Shown here piece by piece: positions 16,650-25,524 of a DNA stretch of 64,000 bases. Positions within the stretch are counted from its first letter, which is position 1. The number at the start of each line of letters is the position of its first letter. The translations under genes were made by a program, and so were the position numbers. Under the pieces are notes generated by a model. That model did not search any database and was not told the origin of the DNA. It was given only the letters and a program-made list of their open reading frames with translations. The stretch comes from Marinobacterium_D sp050908845 (lineage in GTDB: Bacteria; Pseudomonadota; Gammaproteobacteria; Pseudomonadales; Balneatricaceae), in contig NZ_CP194171.1 in the NCBI RefSeq assembly GCF_050908845.1, positions 3,410,001 through 3,474,000 of the forward strand, in the 5' to 3' direction.

Positions 16650-17123
16650 GGCGACAGCCTCCGGTCAAGGCGGAGCGTTCACCCCCGCCGGTTGGTTTAT
16701 GCATTCATAAAACCAGAGCGACATTGGGCACGCCTATCCACTTTTTTTAGAAGCACTATCCCCTTTTTAATCCGCACCAAAACCGAACACAAAGCCTCAA
16801 AAAAGGGCAAAAACCCATCAGATTTCGCACTATAAATTTCAAACATTTAGCTAATTCAAAAGAAAACTTCGCCCCAAAAAGCGGCGAAAACAAAAATCAG
16901 AAAAATTAATAACTTTTACGATTTCTTTCAAAATTCCGCTAAAAATTTATCTTCACTCCGAACAATCACTAAAAGATTCTCATCCAAAACCGCTGCGTAA
17001 CTGACAATAAATTGACCAATGATAGAGCTTTTGTTAGGTTTAGTTCTGCTAACCTATTATTTCAGAGTTTAACTACTATCCAACGACAACCAAACCCAGG
17101 GTCTATTACACCCGGTTCATGCC
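16650..17123. other. 474-bp AT-rich divergent promoter region between antA and the AraC gene
   Basis: The region is much richer in A/T than its surroundings from about 16760 to 17060, typical of a divergent control region. It carries the two GGATAG repeats described separately. I see no small gene with a credible ribosome site. Confidence 0.6.
16721..16764 (-). promoter_or_regulatory. Direct repeat, candidate AntR operator, upstream of antA
   Basis: Read leftward there are two copies, GGGGATAGTGCTT and AGTGGATAGGCGTGCC. The GGATAG cores are 22 bp apart, about two helical turns, as in XylS/BenR tandem sites. The nearer copy ends 72 bp before the antA ATG. The same core at the same distance occurs before iifA. 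Confidence 0.6.
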
Positions 17124-18131
17124 ATGTTTGAAAAACATACTCAGTTTGAAGCTGATTCATCGAAAAAAATTTTGGCCGATATTCAGGACGCAGCCGATGC
17201 CGTTTCCTGGATGTCTGATATCTGCGGCCCCCATGAGCTTCAAGTCTATAACGCGCGAAAAATGCGCTTCCGGCATGAAGGAAATATTCTAAATTCCACC
17301 ACGACCGCGATTGGGCATATCGAATACGGTACCGATGTCACGGTCCAGATAGAGGATCTGCAGAACAGTTACAGCATCAGTCTGCCGATCAGTGGGTTCC
17401 AGGAGCTTTCCACGGGTGATTCCAAAATAGAATCCAATATCACCAGCGGCATAATCATCTCTCCCTCGGCTCCCTGCGAGCTCAACATCAGTGGTAACTG
17501 CCGCAAGAGCCTGGTCAGAATTTCACGTAGGGAAATGGAGCTTTCACTTCAGTCGGCGCTCGGCAGAGCAATAGACAAGCCGTTGATTTTCGAAACAAAA
17601 ATGGATGCCAGAGTCGGAGCTTCCAGTGCCTGGTGGCGGACGATACGGCTCATAGAACAGGAGGTTTCGCAAACGGACAGCCTGTACAACTTTGCCCCGT
17701 TTATCCGCGATATCGAGCAAGCACTGATAAAGGGACTGCTGACCTCCCAGCCCCACAACTACACCGATGCACTCAAGGATGCATTCAAGAGGAAGCTGCC
17801 GGGCTATATCATCAAGACCATCGATTACATCCGTACCAATGCAAAGAACGACCTACACATTGAGGACATTGAGTGGGTTGCGGGGGTCTCAAGAAACAAG
17901 CTGTATGCGGACTTCAAAACCCATTTTGGCGAACCACCTACCGCCTATCTTAAACGGGTCAGGCTTGAAGGTGTTCGCAATGAAATAGTAGAAACCGGCG
18001 GACAGGAAAGCATATCAAAAATTGCTATGAACTGGGGATTCAGTCATCTCGGTCGATTTTCATCAGACTACAAAAAGCTGTTCAGCGAAACTCCATCAGA
18101 AACGCAGAGCAGGGCAAAAACATCCCTTTAA
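17124..18131 (+). CDS. antR: AraC/XylS family regulator divergent from antABC (candidate AntR)
   Basis: The 335-residue protein has an N-terminal ligand domain and a C-terminal AraC domain (IEWVAGVSRNKLYADF and ISKIAMNWGFSHLGRFSSDY, ending FSETPSETQSR). It is divergent from antA across a 474-bp region. In Pseudomonas, AntR is an AraC/XylS-type anthranilate-responsive activator of antABC, so that role is likely here. It is the most diverged of the three AraC proteins in the window and its gene is visibly more A/T-rich near the start. The symbol is assigned from position, not from a sequence match I can verify. Confidence 0.7.
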   Translation: MFEKHTQFEADSSKKILADIQDAADAVSWMSDICGPHELQVYNARKMRFRHEGNILNSTTTAIGHIEYGTDVTVQIEDLQNSYSISLPISGFQELSTGDSKIESNITSGIIISPSAPCELNISGNCRKSLVRISRREMELSLQSALGRAIDKPLIFETKMDARVGASSAWWRTIRLIEQEVSQTDSLYNFAPFIRDIEQALIKGLLTSQPHNYTDALKDAFKRKLPGYIIKTIDYIRTNAKNDLHIEDIEWVAGVSRNKLYADFKTHFGEPPTAYLKRVRLEGVRNEIVETGGQESISKIAMNWGFSHLGRFSSDYKKLFSETPSETQSRAKTSL

Positions 18132-18317
18132 ACGCCTATTCCACCTCTATTCAAAAACTAAAAACAGGCCCGTAAAAAGCACAAAAAGCCCTATGAATTT
18201 CACATAGAGCTAAATAGCTTAAACAATAATTAAAACTCAGATTAGAGGTTAGGCGTATAATTTAATTAAAATAGAAGAATAGAATTACAATCCCGCTTAA
18301 AACACCACCAACTATAA

Positions 18318-18617
18318 TCACCTATCCTCTATAAATCGAATATCCTCGATAAACTTGACAGCCTCTTCGCGGTTTAAAAAACGTTCCTGATAAAGAAAGC
18401 CCGATACTACGCTTGCTTTAACCGACTCGACCTTTCCCTTTTTATTGCGACTGACTATCCACTCTTCAGGCACGCCATCCAGCGTATGAAAAGGCGCTAT
18501 CCGACCATCGCGAAACCGGGAAAGTTCCACCCTGCCGCTTACAGCATCCTGAAACGCAGGTACGAACTTGAACGGCGCATTATGCTCGCTGACACCGTAA
18601 GAGTCGCGAAAGGCCAT
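18318..18617 (-). CDS. Hypothetical protein, about 99 residues
   Basis: The product from ATG 18617 (MAFRDSYGVSEHNAPF...) is a small soluble protein with mixed charge, no signal peptide and no membrane segment. The ATG is preceded by GCAGGAGAAT, a strong ribosome site, so it is preferred over the upstream ATG at 18656. I do not recognise a family. It stands alone, convergent with the antR-like gene and next to a decayed stretch, and could be a recent arrival or a small toxin or metabolic accessory protein. Confidence 0.55.
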   Translation of the reverse strand: MAFRDSYGVSEHNAPFKFVPAFQDAVSGRVELSRFRDGRIAPFHTLDGVPEEWIVSRNKKGKVESVKASVVSGFLYQERFLNREEAVKFIEDIRFIEDR

Positions 18618-19064
18618 ATTCTCCTGCTCTAGGAAGCACCCCGACTTTGACAACATGACGATGACCTTTCTTTATCTCTATTCGATCTGGCTCCGACTAC
18701 AGCTGCGCATCGGATGCGGATTGAGACAAGCATGCAATAGTTACGGGGCCGCAGCCATCCGAACAGTGCGAACGCTAGCCAGATAGCGCAAGGATTCGCT
18801 ATCTGAACCGTTTTCCAGCCTTTGGAAGACGACCTCAACCCCTTCTGTCCGCAGTTTACCTGCTGGCAGGAGCGCTCAACGCAGAACACTCAAGGCAAGA
18901 ACAGCCTTACCAGCGGGTAAGGCGCAAGCTGATGCCGACTCCTGCTGCCGCTTCGCGCAACAGATCAAGCACGGAGACAGCGATGCGTTGACCGCTTTCA
19001 GCACCCGCCTAGCGCTTCCTAAAAGAGCACAGGAGATCGCCGCCTGGCGCCGGGCGGGCCTGAG

Positions 19065-19187
19065 TTAGTCGGTTATTTTCAGATAGCGATAGCGCCTGAT
19101 GGTCTCGCCGAACCTTTCCTTCTCGGTGTACTTGCCGATGATCTAGCCGTACTTGAGCTCTTCGCCGGCATCCTTCACTCTGACCAT
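19065..19187 (-). pseudogene. Short broken reading frame, unknown family
   Basis: Read leftward from ATG 19187 the frame gives MVRVKDAGEELKYG, then an in-frame TAG, then IIGKYTEKERFGETIRRYRY and a few more residues up to TAA. The reading resumes naturally after the stop, which suggests a single nonsense change in the 3' end of a former gene whose 5' part is gone. I do not recognise the parent protein. Confidence 0.3.
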
Positions 19188-19221
19188 TGCTGGCCGCGTG
19201 ACGGTAAAGGTTTCAGACAGG

Positions 19222-19247
19222 CAAAAAAAACCGGGCAAAGCCCGGTT
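19222..19247 (-). terminator. Rho-independent terminator of purU
   Basis: Read leftward, AACCGGG-CTTTG-CCCGGTT is followed directly by a run of eight T. It lies about 33 bases past the purU stop. Confidence 0.88.
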
Positions 19248-19279
19248 AAAAAGACAACACAACAACGACGGGGTGCGTC

Positions 19280-20146
19280 TTAGTTGCTAAACACCACAGT
19301 GCGTCGTCCGCTCAGGAAGACGCGCTTGGAAACATGGTATTTGACCGCATTGAACAGCGTGATGCGCTCGATATCCTGTCCCTTGGACACCAGGTCTTCC
19401 GGGTAGTGAGCGTGATCGACCGACTGAATGCCCTGGGTAATAATCGGGCCCTCATCCAGGTCATTGTTCACGTAGTGGGCGGTGGCGCCGACCATTTTCA
19501 CACCCTTTTCCCAGGCCTGGTGGTAAGGACGTGCGCCCTTGAAGCCCGGCAGCAGGGAGTGGTGGATATTGATCGCCCAACCGTCCAGGGTTTCGCACAT
19601 GTCCGGTGACAGTACCTGCATGTAGCGCGCCAGCACGACCAGATCGATATCGTACTTCTCCAGCAGCTCCAGAATCTGCGCTTCCTGCTGCGGCTTGGTA
19701 TCCGGGGTGATCGGCAGATGGTAGTACGGGATACCGTGCCACTCTGCCAGGTGCTGGAGGTCCGGGTGGTTGGAGATGATCACCGGCACTTCGATATTCA
19801 GCTGACCCGTACGGTGACGGAACAGCAGGTCGTTCAGACAGTGGTCGTACTTGGAGACCAGGATCGCCACCCGCTCGCGATGACCGGGTTCGGTCAATTC
19901 CCACTCCATATCAAACTCGGCGGCACGGGGCGCAAACTGCTCGTCGAACGCTTCGCGACTAAAGTTTTCGTCCTGCGGCTGAAATTCAATACGGATAAAG
20001 AAACGTTCGCTAACGCGATCATCAAAAGAGTGGATCTCGTTGATGTAGTTATGTGAGTCCGCCATAAAGCGGGTCACCACATCCACTGTTCCCAGCTTGC
20101 TGGGGCAGTTGGCGGTAAAGATCCAGGAATCGGGCAGAGAGCTCAT
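19280..20146 (-). CDS. purU: Formyltetrahydrofolate deformylase
   Basis: From ATG 20146 the protein has 288 residues: an N-terminal ACT domain (about 5-85) and a formyltransferase-type catalytic domain (about 90-280) with INIHHSLLPGFKGARPYHQA and GATAHYVNNDLDEGPII. It hydrolyses 10-formyl-THF to formate and THF, which balances one-carbon units made by sarcosine oxidation. The longer upstream start is rejected, since AAGGAGAT lies just before 20146 and homologs start MSSLPDS-like. It is last in the glyA-soxBDAG-purU order but separated from soxG by a terminator, so it may need read-through or its own promoter. Confidence 0.92.
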   Translation of the reverse strand: MSSLPDSWIFTANCPSKLGTVDVVTRFMADSHNYINEIHSFDDRVSERFFIRIEFQPQDENFSREAFDEQFAPRAAEFDMEWELTEPGHRERVAILVSKYDHCLNDLLFRHRTGQLNIEVPVIISNHPDLQHLAEWHGIPYYHLPITPDTKPQQEAQILELLEKYDIDLVVLARYMQVLSPDMCETLDGWAINIHHSLLPGFKGARPYHQAWEKGVKMVGATAHYVNNDLDEGPIITQGIQSVDHAHYPEDLVSKGQDIERITLFNAVKYHVSKRVFLSGRRTVVFSN

Positions 20147-20167
20147 GGCTATCTCCTTACACATCAG

Positions 20168-20211
20168 AAAAAGGCGCGCCGGGTGGTCTGGCGGTAACAA
20201 ACCGGCGCGCC
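20168..20211 (-). terminator. Terminator hairpin between soxG and purU
   Basis: Read leftward, GGCGCGCCGG and its perfect complement CCGGCGCGCC are 19 bases apart and are followed by TTTTT. It sits inside what is usually one operon, so it probably lowers purU expression relative to the sox genes. Confidence 0.75.
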
Positions 20212-20221
20212 TGAAACGGAT

Positions 20222-20884
20222 TTAAGCTTTGACTACCAGGCCGTACTCACGGCTTGCGTCCTGCAGCCAGAGCCAGATGTAGTCCGCGAAGCTGCGGCGA
20301 ATAACCAGTTCCCAGGTGTCTTCTCCGCTACGGCGGATCAGCGCAGTGCTCTTGGCGAACACGGAACCGGCTACCTTGCCCACCGGGAACTGACTCGGGT
20401 GCAGATCCAGGATGGTGCTTTTCTTCAGCACGTCCACCGCGTTCGGACCGGACAGTTCCAGGATAGTCTGACCACCGCTGCCGTTCACGACCTGGAAGTG
20501 ACCTTCGATCGCTGCACGCAGGCTGCGCTCAACTTCGAAGGCCTGGTCGCCCGGCACCACGGCCAGCCACTCGTCAGGGCTGATCCAGCGGATGGAGACA
20601 CTGCCCTTCTCGACGGAGGTCAGCGGCTCGGTGGGCAGAGCCACGCCAAATACTGCGGCGCAGCCATCCATGAAGCTCTTGTTGTCCTGGGAGCCACGCA
20701 GGGTCAGGTGACCCAGCAGCTTCAGTTCCCGCAGCAGAACACCGCCGGCGCGAGGGTTGCTCGCGGCCAGTTTGTCCAGTTCCGCGTGATGCAGCGGGGA
20801 CTCGACACGAGCGTTACCGCTCGGCAGCTGATTCATAACCGCCACTTTGGCGACTTCGTTTTCCGGAGTAATTGTCTCAGACAT
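20222..20884 (-). CDS. soxG: Sarcosine oxidase gamma subunit
   Basis: The 220-residue protein matches SoxG of heterotetrameric sarcosine oxidase (RVESPLHHAELDKLA, SISPDEWLAVVPG-type region, LDLHPSQFPVGKVAGSVFAK). The subunit is structurally related to the T-protein C-terminal region and supports the complex in the cytoplasm. Its ATG overlaps the soxA stop by 8 bases, so translation is coupled. Confidence 0.92.
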   Translation of the reverse strand: MSETITPENEVAKVAVMNQLPSGNARVESPLHHAELDKLAASNPRAGGVLLRELKLLGHLTLRGSQDNKSFMDGCAAVFGVALPTEPLTSVEKGSVSIRWISPDEWLAVVPGDQAFEVERSLRAAIEGHFQVVNGSGGQTILELSGPNAVDVLKKSTILDLHPSQFPVGKVAGSVFAKSTALIRRSGEDTWELVIRRSFADYIWLWLQDASREYGLVVKA

Positions 20885-23800
20885 TCTGACGCTCCCCTTT
20901 CGGATCGAGGAAGATCGGGCTGCAAATTTCAGCTTCGATCACGCGGCCATCGGCCAGCGGGTAGTAAACACTTTCGCCCATGCGGTCGTGACCGCCCTTG
21001 ACGAAGCCCAGTGCGACACTGCGGTCCAGAACAGCACTCCAGTAGCTGGAGCTGACGTGACCGACCAGGTCCATCGGAATCGGCTGCTTGGGATCAAACA
21101 CACCCTGAGCCCCTTCCGGCAGCACAACTTTCGGATCCTTGGTCTTCAGACCAACCATCTGCTTGCGCTGGTCGCGGACACAGTCTTCGCGAGCCATACC
21201 GCGCTTGCCGATGTAGCTGAACGGCTTGTTGTTGGATACACACCAGCTCATACCCAGGTCGTGCGGCGTCACAGAGCCGTCAGTATCCTGACCGGCAATG
21301 ATGAAGCCTTTTTCAGCACGCAGGATGTGCATGGTTTCTGTACCGTACGGCGTCAGGTTGTACTTGGCACCGTGCTCGAACAGCTTCTCCCAGACGTACA
21401 GACCGTAGTTAGCCTGAACATTGATCTCGAAGGACAGCTCACCGGTAAAGGAGATTCGGAATACACGGGCCGGAACGCCAGCCACGGTACCTTCACGCCA
21501 GTCCATGAACTTGAAAGTGTCCTTATCAAGATCGATATCATCACACAGCTCGGCCAGCAGCTTGCGGCTGTTGGGGCCAGAGATGGTCATGGTTGACCAG
21601 TGATCGGTTACGCTGGTGAAGTAAACTTCCAGCTCCGGCCACTCGGTCTGATGGTAGAACTCAAGCCATTCCAGAACCGCTGCAGCACCACCACTGGTAG
21701 TGGTCATGATGAAGTGGTTTTCGGCCAGGCATGAGGTCACACCGTCGTCGAATACCATGCCATCTTCTTTACACATCAGGCCGTAGCGGCACTTGCCAAC
21801 AGCAAGTTTAGCCCAGGCGTTGGTGTAGACACGGCCGAGGAACTCACGCGCATCCTTACCCTGGATATCGATCTTGCCCAGAGTAGAGGCATCGAGAATG
21901 CCGATGCTTTCACGGGTCGCTTTACATTCGCGATCCAGTGCCTGCTGCATGCTTTCGCCGTTTTTCGGGTAGTACCAGGGACGCTTCCACTGACCCACGT
22001 CTTCCCACTCAGCGCCGTGCTCTACATGCCACTGGTGCATGGAGGAGAAACGCTTCGGCTCGAACAACGGGCCGCAGTTACGACCGGTGATGGCACCGAA
22101 CGCGATCGGCGTGTAGTTCGGGCGGAACACGGTGGTACCGGTTTCCGGAATCGTCTGACCCAGCACCTTGGCGGTGATCGCCATACCGTTGATGTTACCC
22201 AGCTTACCCTGGTCGGTACCGAAGCCCATCGCGGTGTAACGCTTGACGTGCTCGATAGACTCAAAGCCTTCACGGGTCGCCAGCTCGATACCAGCGGCGG
22301 TTACGTCGTTCTGGTAGTCGACAAACTGCTTCGGCGCACGGCTGGTCGGCTTGGTGTGCGGGATGTGGAACAGCGCCATCGGCTTGCCTTCGCTCACAGT
22401 GCGAACGTTCGGCAGCTTGGTCTCGGCCGGGCTCAGACCCAGACGGGAGGCAGCTTCCTGGCCTGCTTTAACACCTTCGCTCAGCACTTTGTCCAGCGTG
22501 TAGGTACCGTTGATACCACCTGCTGTCAGCTGTTTCTGGACGGTCGGTCCCGGCAGGAAGCCGATCGCTTCGTCGCTCCAGACCGGACGGCTGCCAGTGT
22601 GGCAGGACAGATGAACAACCGGGCTCCAGCCACCGGAGCTGGCAACAGTATCGCAGCTCAGGCTCTGTACGGAACCAGTGACCTTCTCGCCCTTGGCGTC
22701 GATGCTGGCGACGGAAACGCCGCTAACGCGCTTCTTGCCCTGAACATCGATAACAGCGCTGCCAGTCATGACCTTGATGCCACGCTTGCGAACCGCTTCG
22801 ATGCGCTCACCCTGCGGGTTGGCACGGGTATCGACAACCGCGACAACTTCACGACCTGCGTCAGCCCAGTCCAGAGCGGTCTGGTAAGCACTGTCGTTGG
22901 TAGTCATCAGCACCAGCTTGTTGCCCGGAGCCACGCCGTAACGGTTAACGTATGTGGATACGGCACCTGCAACCATGCAGCCCGGCACATCGTTGTTACC
23001 GAAGACCAGCGGACGCTCGTGTGCGCCGGTAGCCAGGACCACCCAGTGTGCACGTACGCGATGCATACGCTGACGAACCTGACCGGACGGCGCTTTATCC
23101 GCCATGTAATCGGTGCGGTTTTCGTTGATGGTCAGGAAGTTGTGATCGTGGTAACCGTTCACAACGGAGCGCGGCAGCAGGGTGACTTCCGGCAGTTTAG
23201 CCAGCTCAGCAACGATCTCTGCAACCCAGTCAGCCGCCGGCTTGCCGCCGATACGCTCACGGCTGGACAGCAGGTGACCACCGAATTCGCTCTGCTCGTC
23301 GGCGATGATGACACGGGCACCGCTGCGCGCAGCAGTCAGTGCAGCCATCAGGCCGGCAGGACCTGCACCTACAACCATCAGGTCGCAGTGCTGGTTGACG
23401 ATATCGTACTCATCCTGGTCACGCTCTTTCGGCGCACGACCGAGACCTGCGGCCTGGCGGATAAACTTTTCGTAAGTTTTCCACATGGACTGCGGGTACA
23501 TGAACGTCTTGTAGTAGAAGCCGGGAGGCATCATCTTGCCACCGACCTTACCCATGAAGCTCATCAGGTCGGTGTCAACGCTCGGCCAACCGTTGGTGGC
23601 GCTGCAGACCAGACCGTCGTAAAGCTCCTGCTGGGTAGCACGAACGTTCGGCACCTGGGTCGCTTCAGTGGCGCCCAGCTGCAGTACAGCATTCGGCTCT
23701 TCAGCACCGGCGGCAACGATACCGCGCGGACGGCTGTACTTGAAGCTGCGGGCAACGATATCAACGCCGTTGGCCAGCAGTGCCGAGGCGATGCTGTCGC

Positions 23801-23897
23801 CCTTGTAACCTTTGTATTGACGACCGTTGTAGGTAAAAGTCACTGCCTTGGAACGGTCAATGCGGCCTCCGGACTGGAGGCGGTTTTTCTGGCTCAT
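20877..23897 (-). CDS. soxA: Sarcosine oxidase alpha subunit
   Basis: The 1006-residue protein has the full SoxA layout: an N-terminal ferredoxin-like domain (about 15-100), an NAD-binding domain with VVGAGPAGLMAALTAARSG (from about 175), and a C-terminal aminomethyltransferase/GcvT-like domain (about 610-1000) that binds tetrahydrofolate. The complex oxidises sarcosine to glycine, H2O2 and 5,10-methylene-THF. AAGGAGCGG precedes the ATG. Its long antisense open frames (for example 22017-24215) are shadows of this gene. Confidence 0.95.
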   Translation of the reverse strand: MSQKNRLQSGGRIDRSKAVTFTYNGRQYKGYKGDSIASALLANGVDIVARSFKYSRPRGIVAAGAEEPNAVLQLGATEATQVPNVRATQQELYDGLVCSATNGWPSVDTDLMSFMGKVGGKMMPPGFYYKTFMYPQSMWKTYEKFIRQAAGLGRAPKERDQDEYDIVNQHCDLMVVGAGPAGLMAALTAARSGARVIIADEQSEFGGHLLSSRERIGGKPAADWVAEIVAELAKLPEVTLLPRSVVNGYHDHNFLTINENRTDYMADKAPSGQVRQRMHRVRAHWVVLATGAHERPLVFGNNDVPGCMVAGAVSTYVNRYGVAPGNKLVLMTTNDSAYQTALDWADAGREVVAVVDTRANPQGERIEAVRKRGIKVMTGSAVIDVQGKKRVSGVSVASIDAKGEKVTGSVQSLSCDTVASSGGWSPVVHLSCHTGSRPVWSDEAIGFLPGPTVQKQLTAGGINGTYTLDKVLSEGVKAGQEAASRLGLSPAETKLPNVRTVSEGKPMALFHIPHTKPTSRAPKQFVDYQNDVTAAGIELATREGFESIEHVKRYTAMGFGTDQGKLGNINGMAITAKVLGQTIPETGTTVFRPNYTPIAFGAITGRNCGPLFEPKRFSSMHQWHVEHGAEWEDVGQWKRPWYYPKNGESMQQALDRECKATRESIGILDASTLGKIDIQGKDAREFLGRVYTNAWAKLAVGKCRYGLMCKEDGMVFDDGVTSCLAENHFIMTTTSGGAAAVLEWLEFYHQTEWPELEVYFTSVTDHWSTMTISGPNSRKLLAELCDDIDLDKDTFKFMDWREGTVAGVPARVFRISFTGELSFEINVQANYGLYVWEKLFEHGAKYNLTPYGTETMHILRAEKGFIIAGQDTDGSVTPHDLGMSWCVSNNKPFSYIGKRGMAREDCVRDQRKQMVGLKTKDPKVVLPEGAQGVFDPKQPIPMDLVGHVSSSYWSAVLDRSVALGFVKGGHDRMGESVYYPLADGRVIEAEICSPIFLDPKGERQNV

Positions 23898-23909
23898 TTT
23901 CTCCGCTCC

Positions 23910-24197
23910 TTAACCTTTAGCAACCACTTCGGGCTGCTCGCCAATCTTGTAAACTTCTTTGATCTCGTAAGTCTGAGTATCACGGGTCACGTTGAAGAAC
24001 TTGCGGCAACCAGTGCTGTGAACCCAGATCTCGTGATGTACACCGCGAGTGTTTTTGCGGAAGAACATGTAAGCCCCCCACTCCTCGTCGGTGCAGTTAT
24101 CCGGATCGGCCGGACGCGCGATGTGCGCCTGCCCCTTGGAGTGGAACTCTTCCTCTTCGCGAAGCTCGCGGCAGTGCGGACAATAGATATGCAGCAT
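23910..24197 (-). CDS. soxD: Sarcosine oxidase delta subunit
   Basis: The 95-residue protein starts LHIYCPHCRELREEEEF and has WVHSTGCRKFFNVTRDT near residue 58. Cys6, Cys9, a His near 60 and Cys64 are the zinc ligands known for SoxD. It is a structural subunit. It lies between soxB and soxA with 11- and 12-base gaps. Confidence 0.93.
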   Translation of the reverse strand: MLHIYCPHCRELREEEEFHSKGQAHIARPADPDNCTDEEWGAYMFFRKNTRGVHHEIWVHSTGCRKFFNVTRDTQTYEIKEVYKIGEQPEVVAKG

Positions 24198-24208
24198 TTC
24201 GTCAGTCC

Positions 24209-25462
24209 TCAGTGAGCAACGCCAGCGGCGCCGTGTTCATCGATCAGTGCGCCGGTGTTGAAACGGTTGATGGAGAAAGGCTCCGCAAGCGGGTGCGCCT
24301 TACCGTGCGCCAGAGTGTGCGCGAACACGTTGCCGGATCCCGGAGTTCCCTTGAAGCCACCGGTACCCCAACCGCAGTTGAAGAACAGGTTCTTGACCGG
24401 AGTCTCGGACAGAATCGGGCTGGCGTCCGGGCAAGCATCGACGATACCGCCCCACTGACGGTTCATGCGCACGCGGCTGGTGCACGGGAACAGCTCGACG
24501 ATCGCCTGGATGGTGTGCTCGATGATCGGGTAGGAACCACGCTGGCCGTAACCAACCCAACCGTCGATACCGGCACCGATTACCAGGTCGCCCTTGTCGG
24601 ACTGGCTCATGTAACCGTGTACGTGGTTAGACATGACAACGGTGTCCAGGAACGGTTTGATCGGCTCGGATACCAGCGCCTGCAGCGGGTGAGATTCAAC
24701 CGGCAGCTCGAAACCGGCCATCTTGGCCATCACGCCGGAGTTACCTGCAGTGACACAACCAACACGGTCAGCCTTGATAACGCCGTACTGCTTGGTTTTC
24801 ACGCCGGTGATCTTGCCGTCGTTGATCTCCATGTCGATAACTTCGCAGTTCTGGATCAGATCGACACCCAGAGAGTCTGCTGCACGCGCGTAACCCCAGG
24901 CCACCGCATCGTGACGAGCGTTACCACCACGACGCTGAACAGATGCGCCCATAACCGGGTAACGAGCGTCTTTAGAGCAGTCCAGAGACGGAATCTCTTT
25001 CTGCAGCTGGTCGCCATAGACCATTTCGTTATCGATACCCTTGAGGCGGTTGGCATTAGCCAGTCGCTCGTTGGTACGCAGGTCACCGAGGGTATGACAG
25101 GTGTGGTAAACACCGCGCTGAGAGAACATCTGGTTGTAGTTCAGTTCCTGAGACAGGCCTTCCCACAACTTCATGGAGTGTTCATACAGGGCAGCAGACT
25201 CATCCCAGAGGTAGTTGGAACGGACGATCGTGGTGTTACGGCAGATGTTACCGCCACCCAGATGCCCTTTTTCCAGTACGGCCACGTTGGTGATGCCGTG
25301 CTCTTTGGCCAGGTAGTAAGCGGTCGCCAGACCGTGACCACCCGCGCCAATGATGATGACGTCATACTTTTTCTTCGGCGTCGGGTTACGCCAAACCCGC
25401 TGCCAGTTTTCGTGATAGCTCAGACTGTGCTTTAGCAGTCCAAATCCTGAATAACGCTGCAT
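24209..25462 (-). CDS. soxB: Sarcosine oxidase beta subunit
   Basis: From ATG 25462 the 417-residue protein begins MQRYSGFGLLKHSLSYHENW, the usual SoxB N-terminus, and has the FAD motif IIGAGGHGLATAYYLA (39-44 GAGGHG). The His in GNARHDAVAWGYA, near residue 184, is the likely covalent FMN ligand. The beta subunit holds the sarcosine oxidation site. The upstream start used by the longer frame is rejected, because GGAG lies 8 bases before 25462. Upstream by 102 bases is glyA, with a hairpin between. Confidence 0.94.
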   Translation of the reverse strand: MQRYSGFGLLKHSLSYHENWQRVWRNPTPKKKYDVIIIGAGGHGLATAYYLAKEHGITNVAVLEKGHLGGGNICRNTTIVRSNYLWDESAALYEHSMKLWEGLSQELNYNQMFSQRGVYHTCHTLGDLRTNERLANANRLKGIDNEMVYGDQLQKEIPSLDCSKDARYPVMGASVQRRGGNARHDAVAWGYARAADSLGVDLIQNCEVIDMEINDGKITGVKTKQYGVIKADRVGCVTAGNSGVMAKMAGFELPVESHPLQALVSEPIKPFLDTVVMSNHVHGYMSQSDKGDLVIGAGIDGWVGYGQRGSYPIIEHTIQAIVELFPCTSRVRMNRQWGGIVDACPDASPILSETPVKNLFFNCGWGTGGFKGTPGSGNVFAHTLAHGKAHPLAEPFSINRFNTGALIDEHGAAGVAH

Positions 25463-25524
25463 AACGTCAGCTCCACACCTGTGCCGCATTCGCGGCTTTT
25501 TAACTAATTCAGAGCGCTTCGAAC

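Larger units (their letters stand above)
18618..19279. other. 662-bp gene-poor stretch with broken reading frames
   Basis: There is no intact gene. A forward frame is open from about 18841 to the TAG at 19066-19068, without a start or ribosome site (it ends RAQEIAAWRRAGLS). A leftward fragment is described separately. Composition resembles coding DNA, so I read this as remnants of lost genes. The purU terminator lies at its right end. Confidence 0.45.

Noticed and set aside
18618..19279. Insertion sequence remnant
   Set aside because: No transposase motif, terminal inverted repeats or target duplication could be found; only unassigned broken frames.
19280..20200. Longer purU starting at 20200
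   Set aside because: The extra 18 codons are not typical of the family, while AAGGAGAT precedes the ATG at 20146.
22017..24215. 732-residue forward open frame opposite soxA
   Set aside because: It lies entirely over soxA/soxD on the other strand, has no ribosome site or known domain, and arises from codon bias in the real genes.
24212..25435. 407-residue forward open frame opposite soxB
   Set aside because: It is an antisense shadow of soxB with no recognisable motifs.
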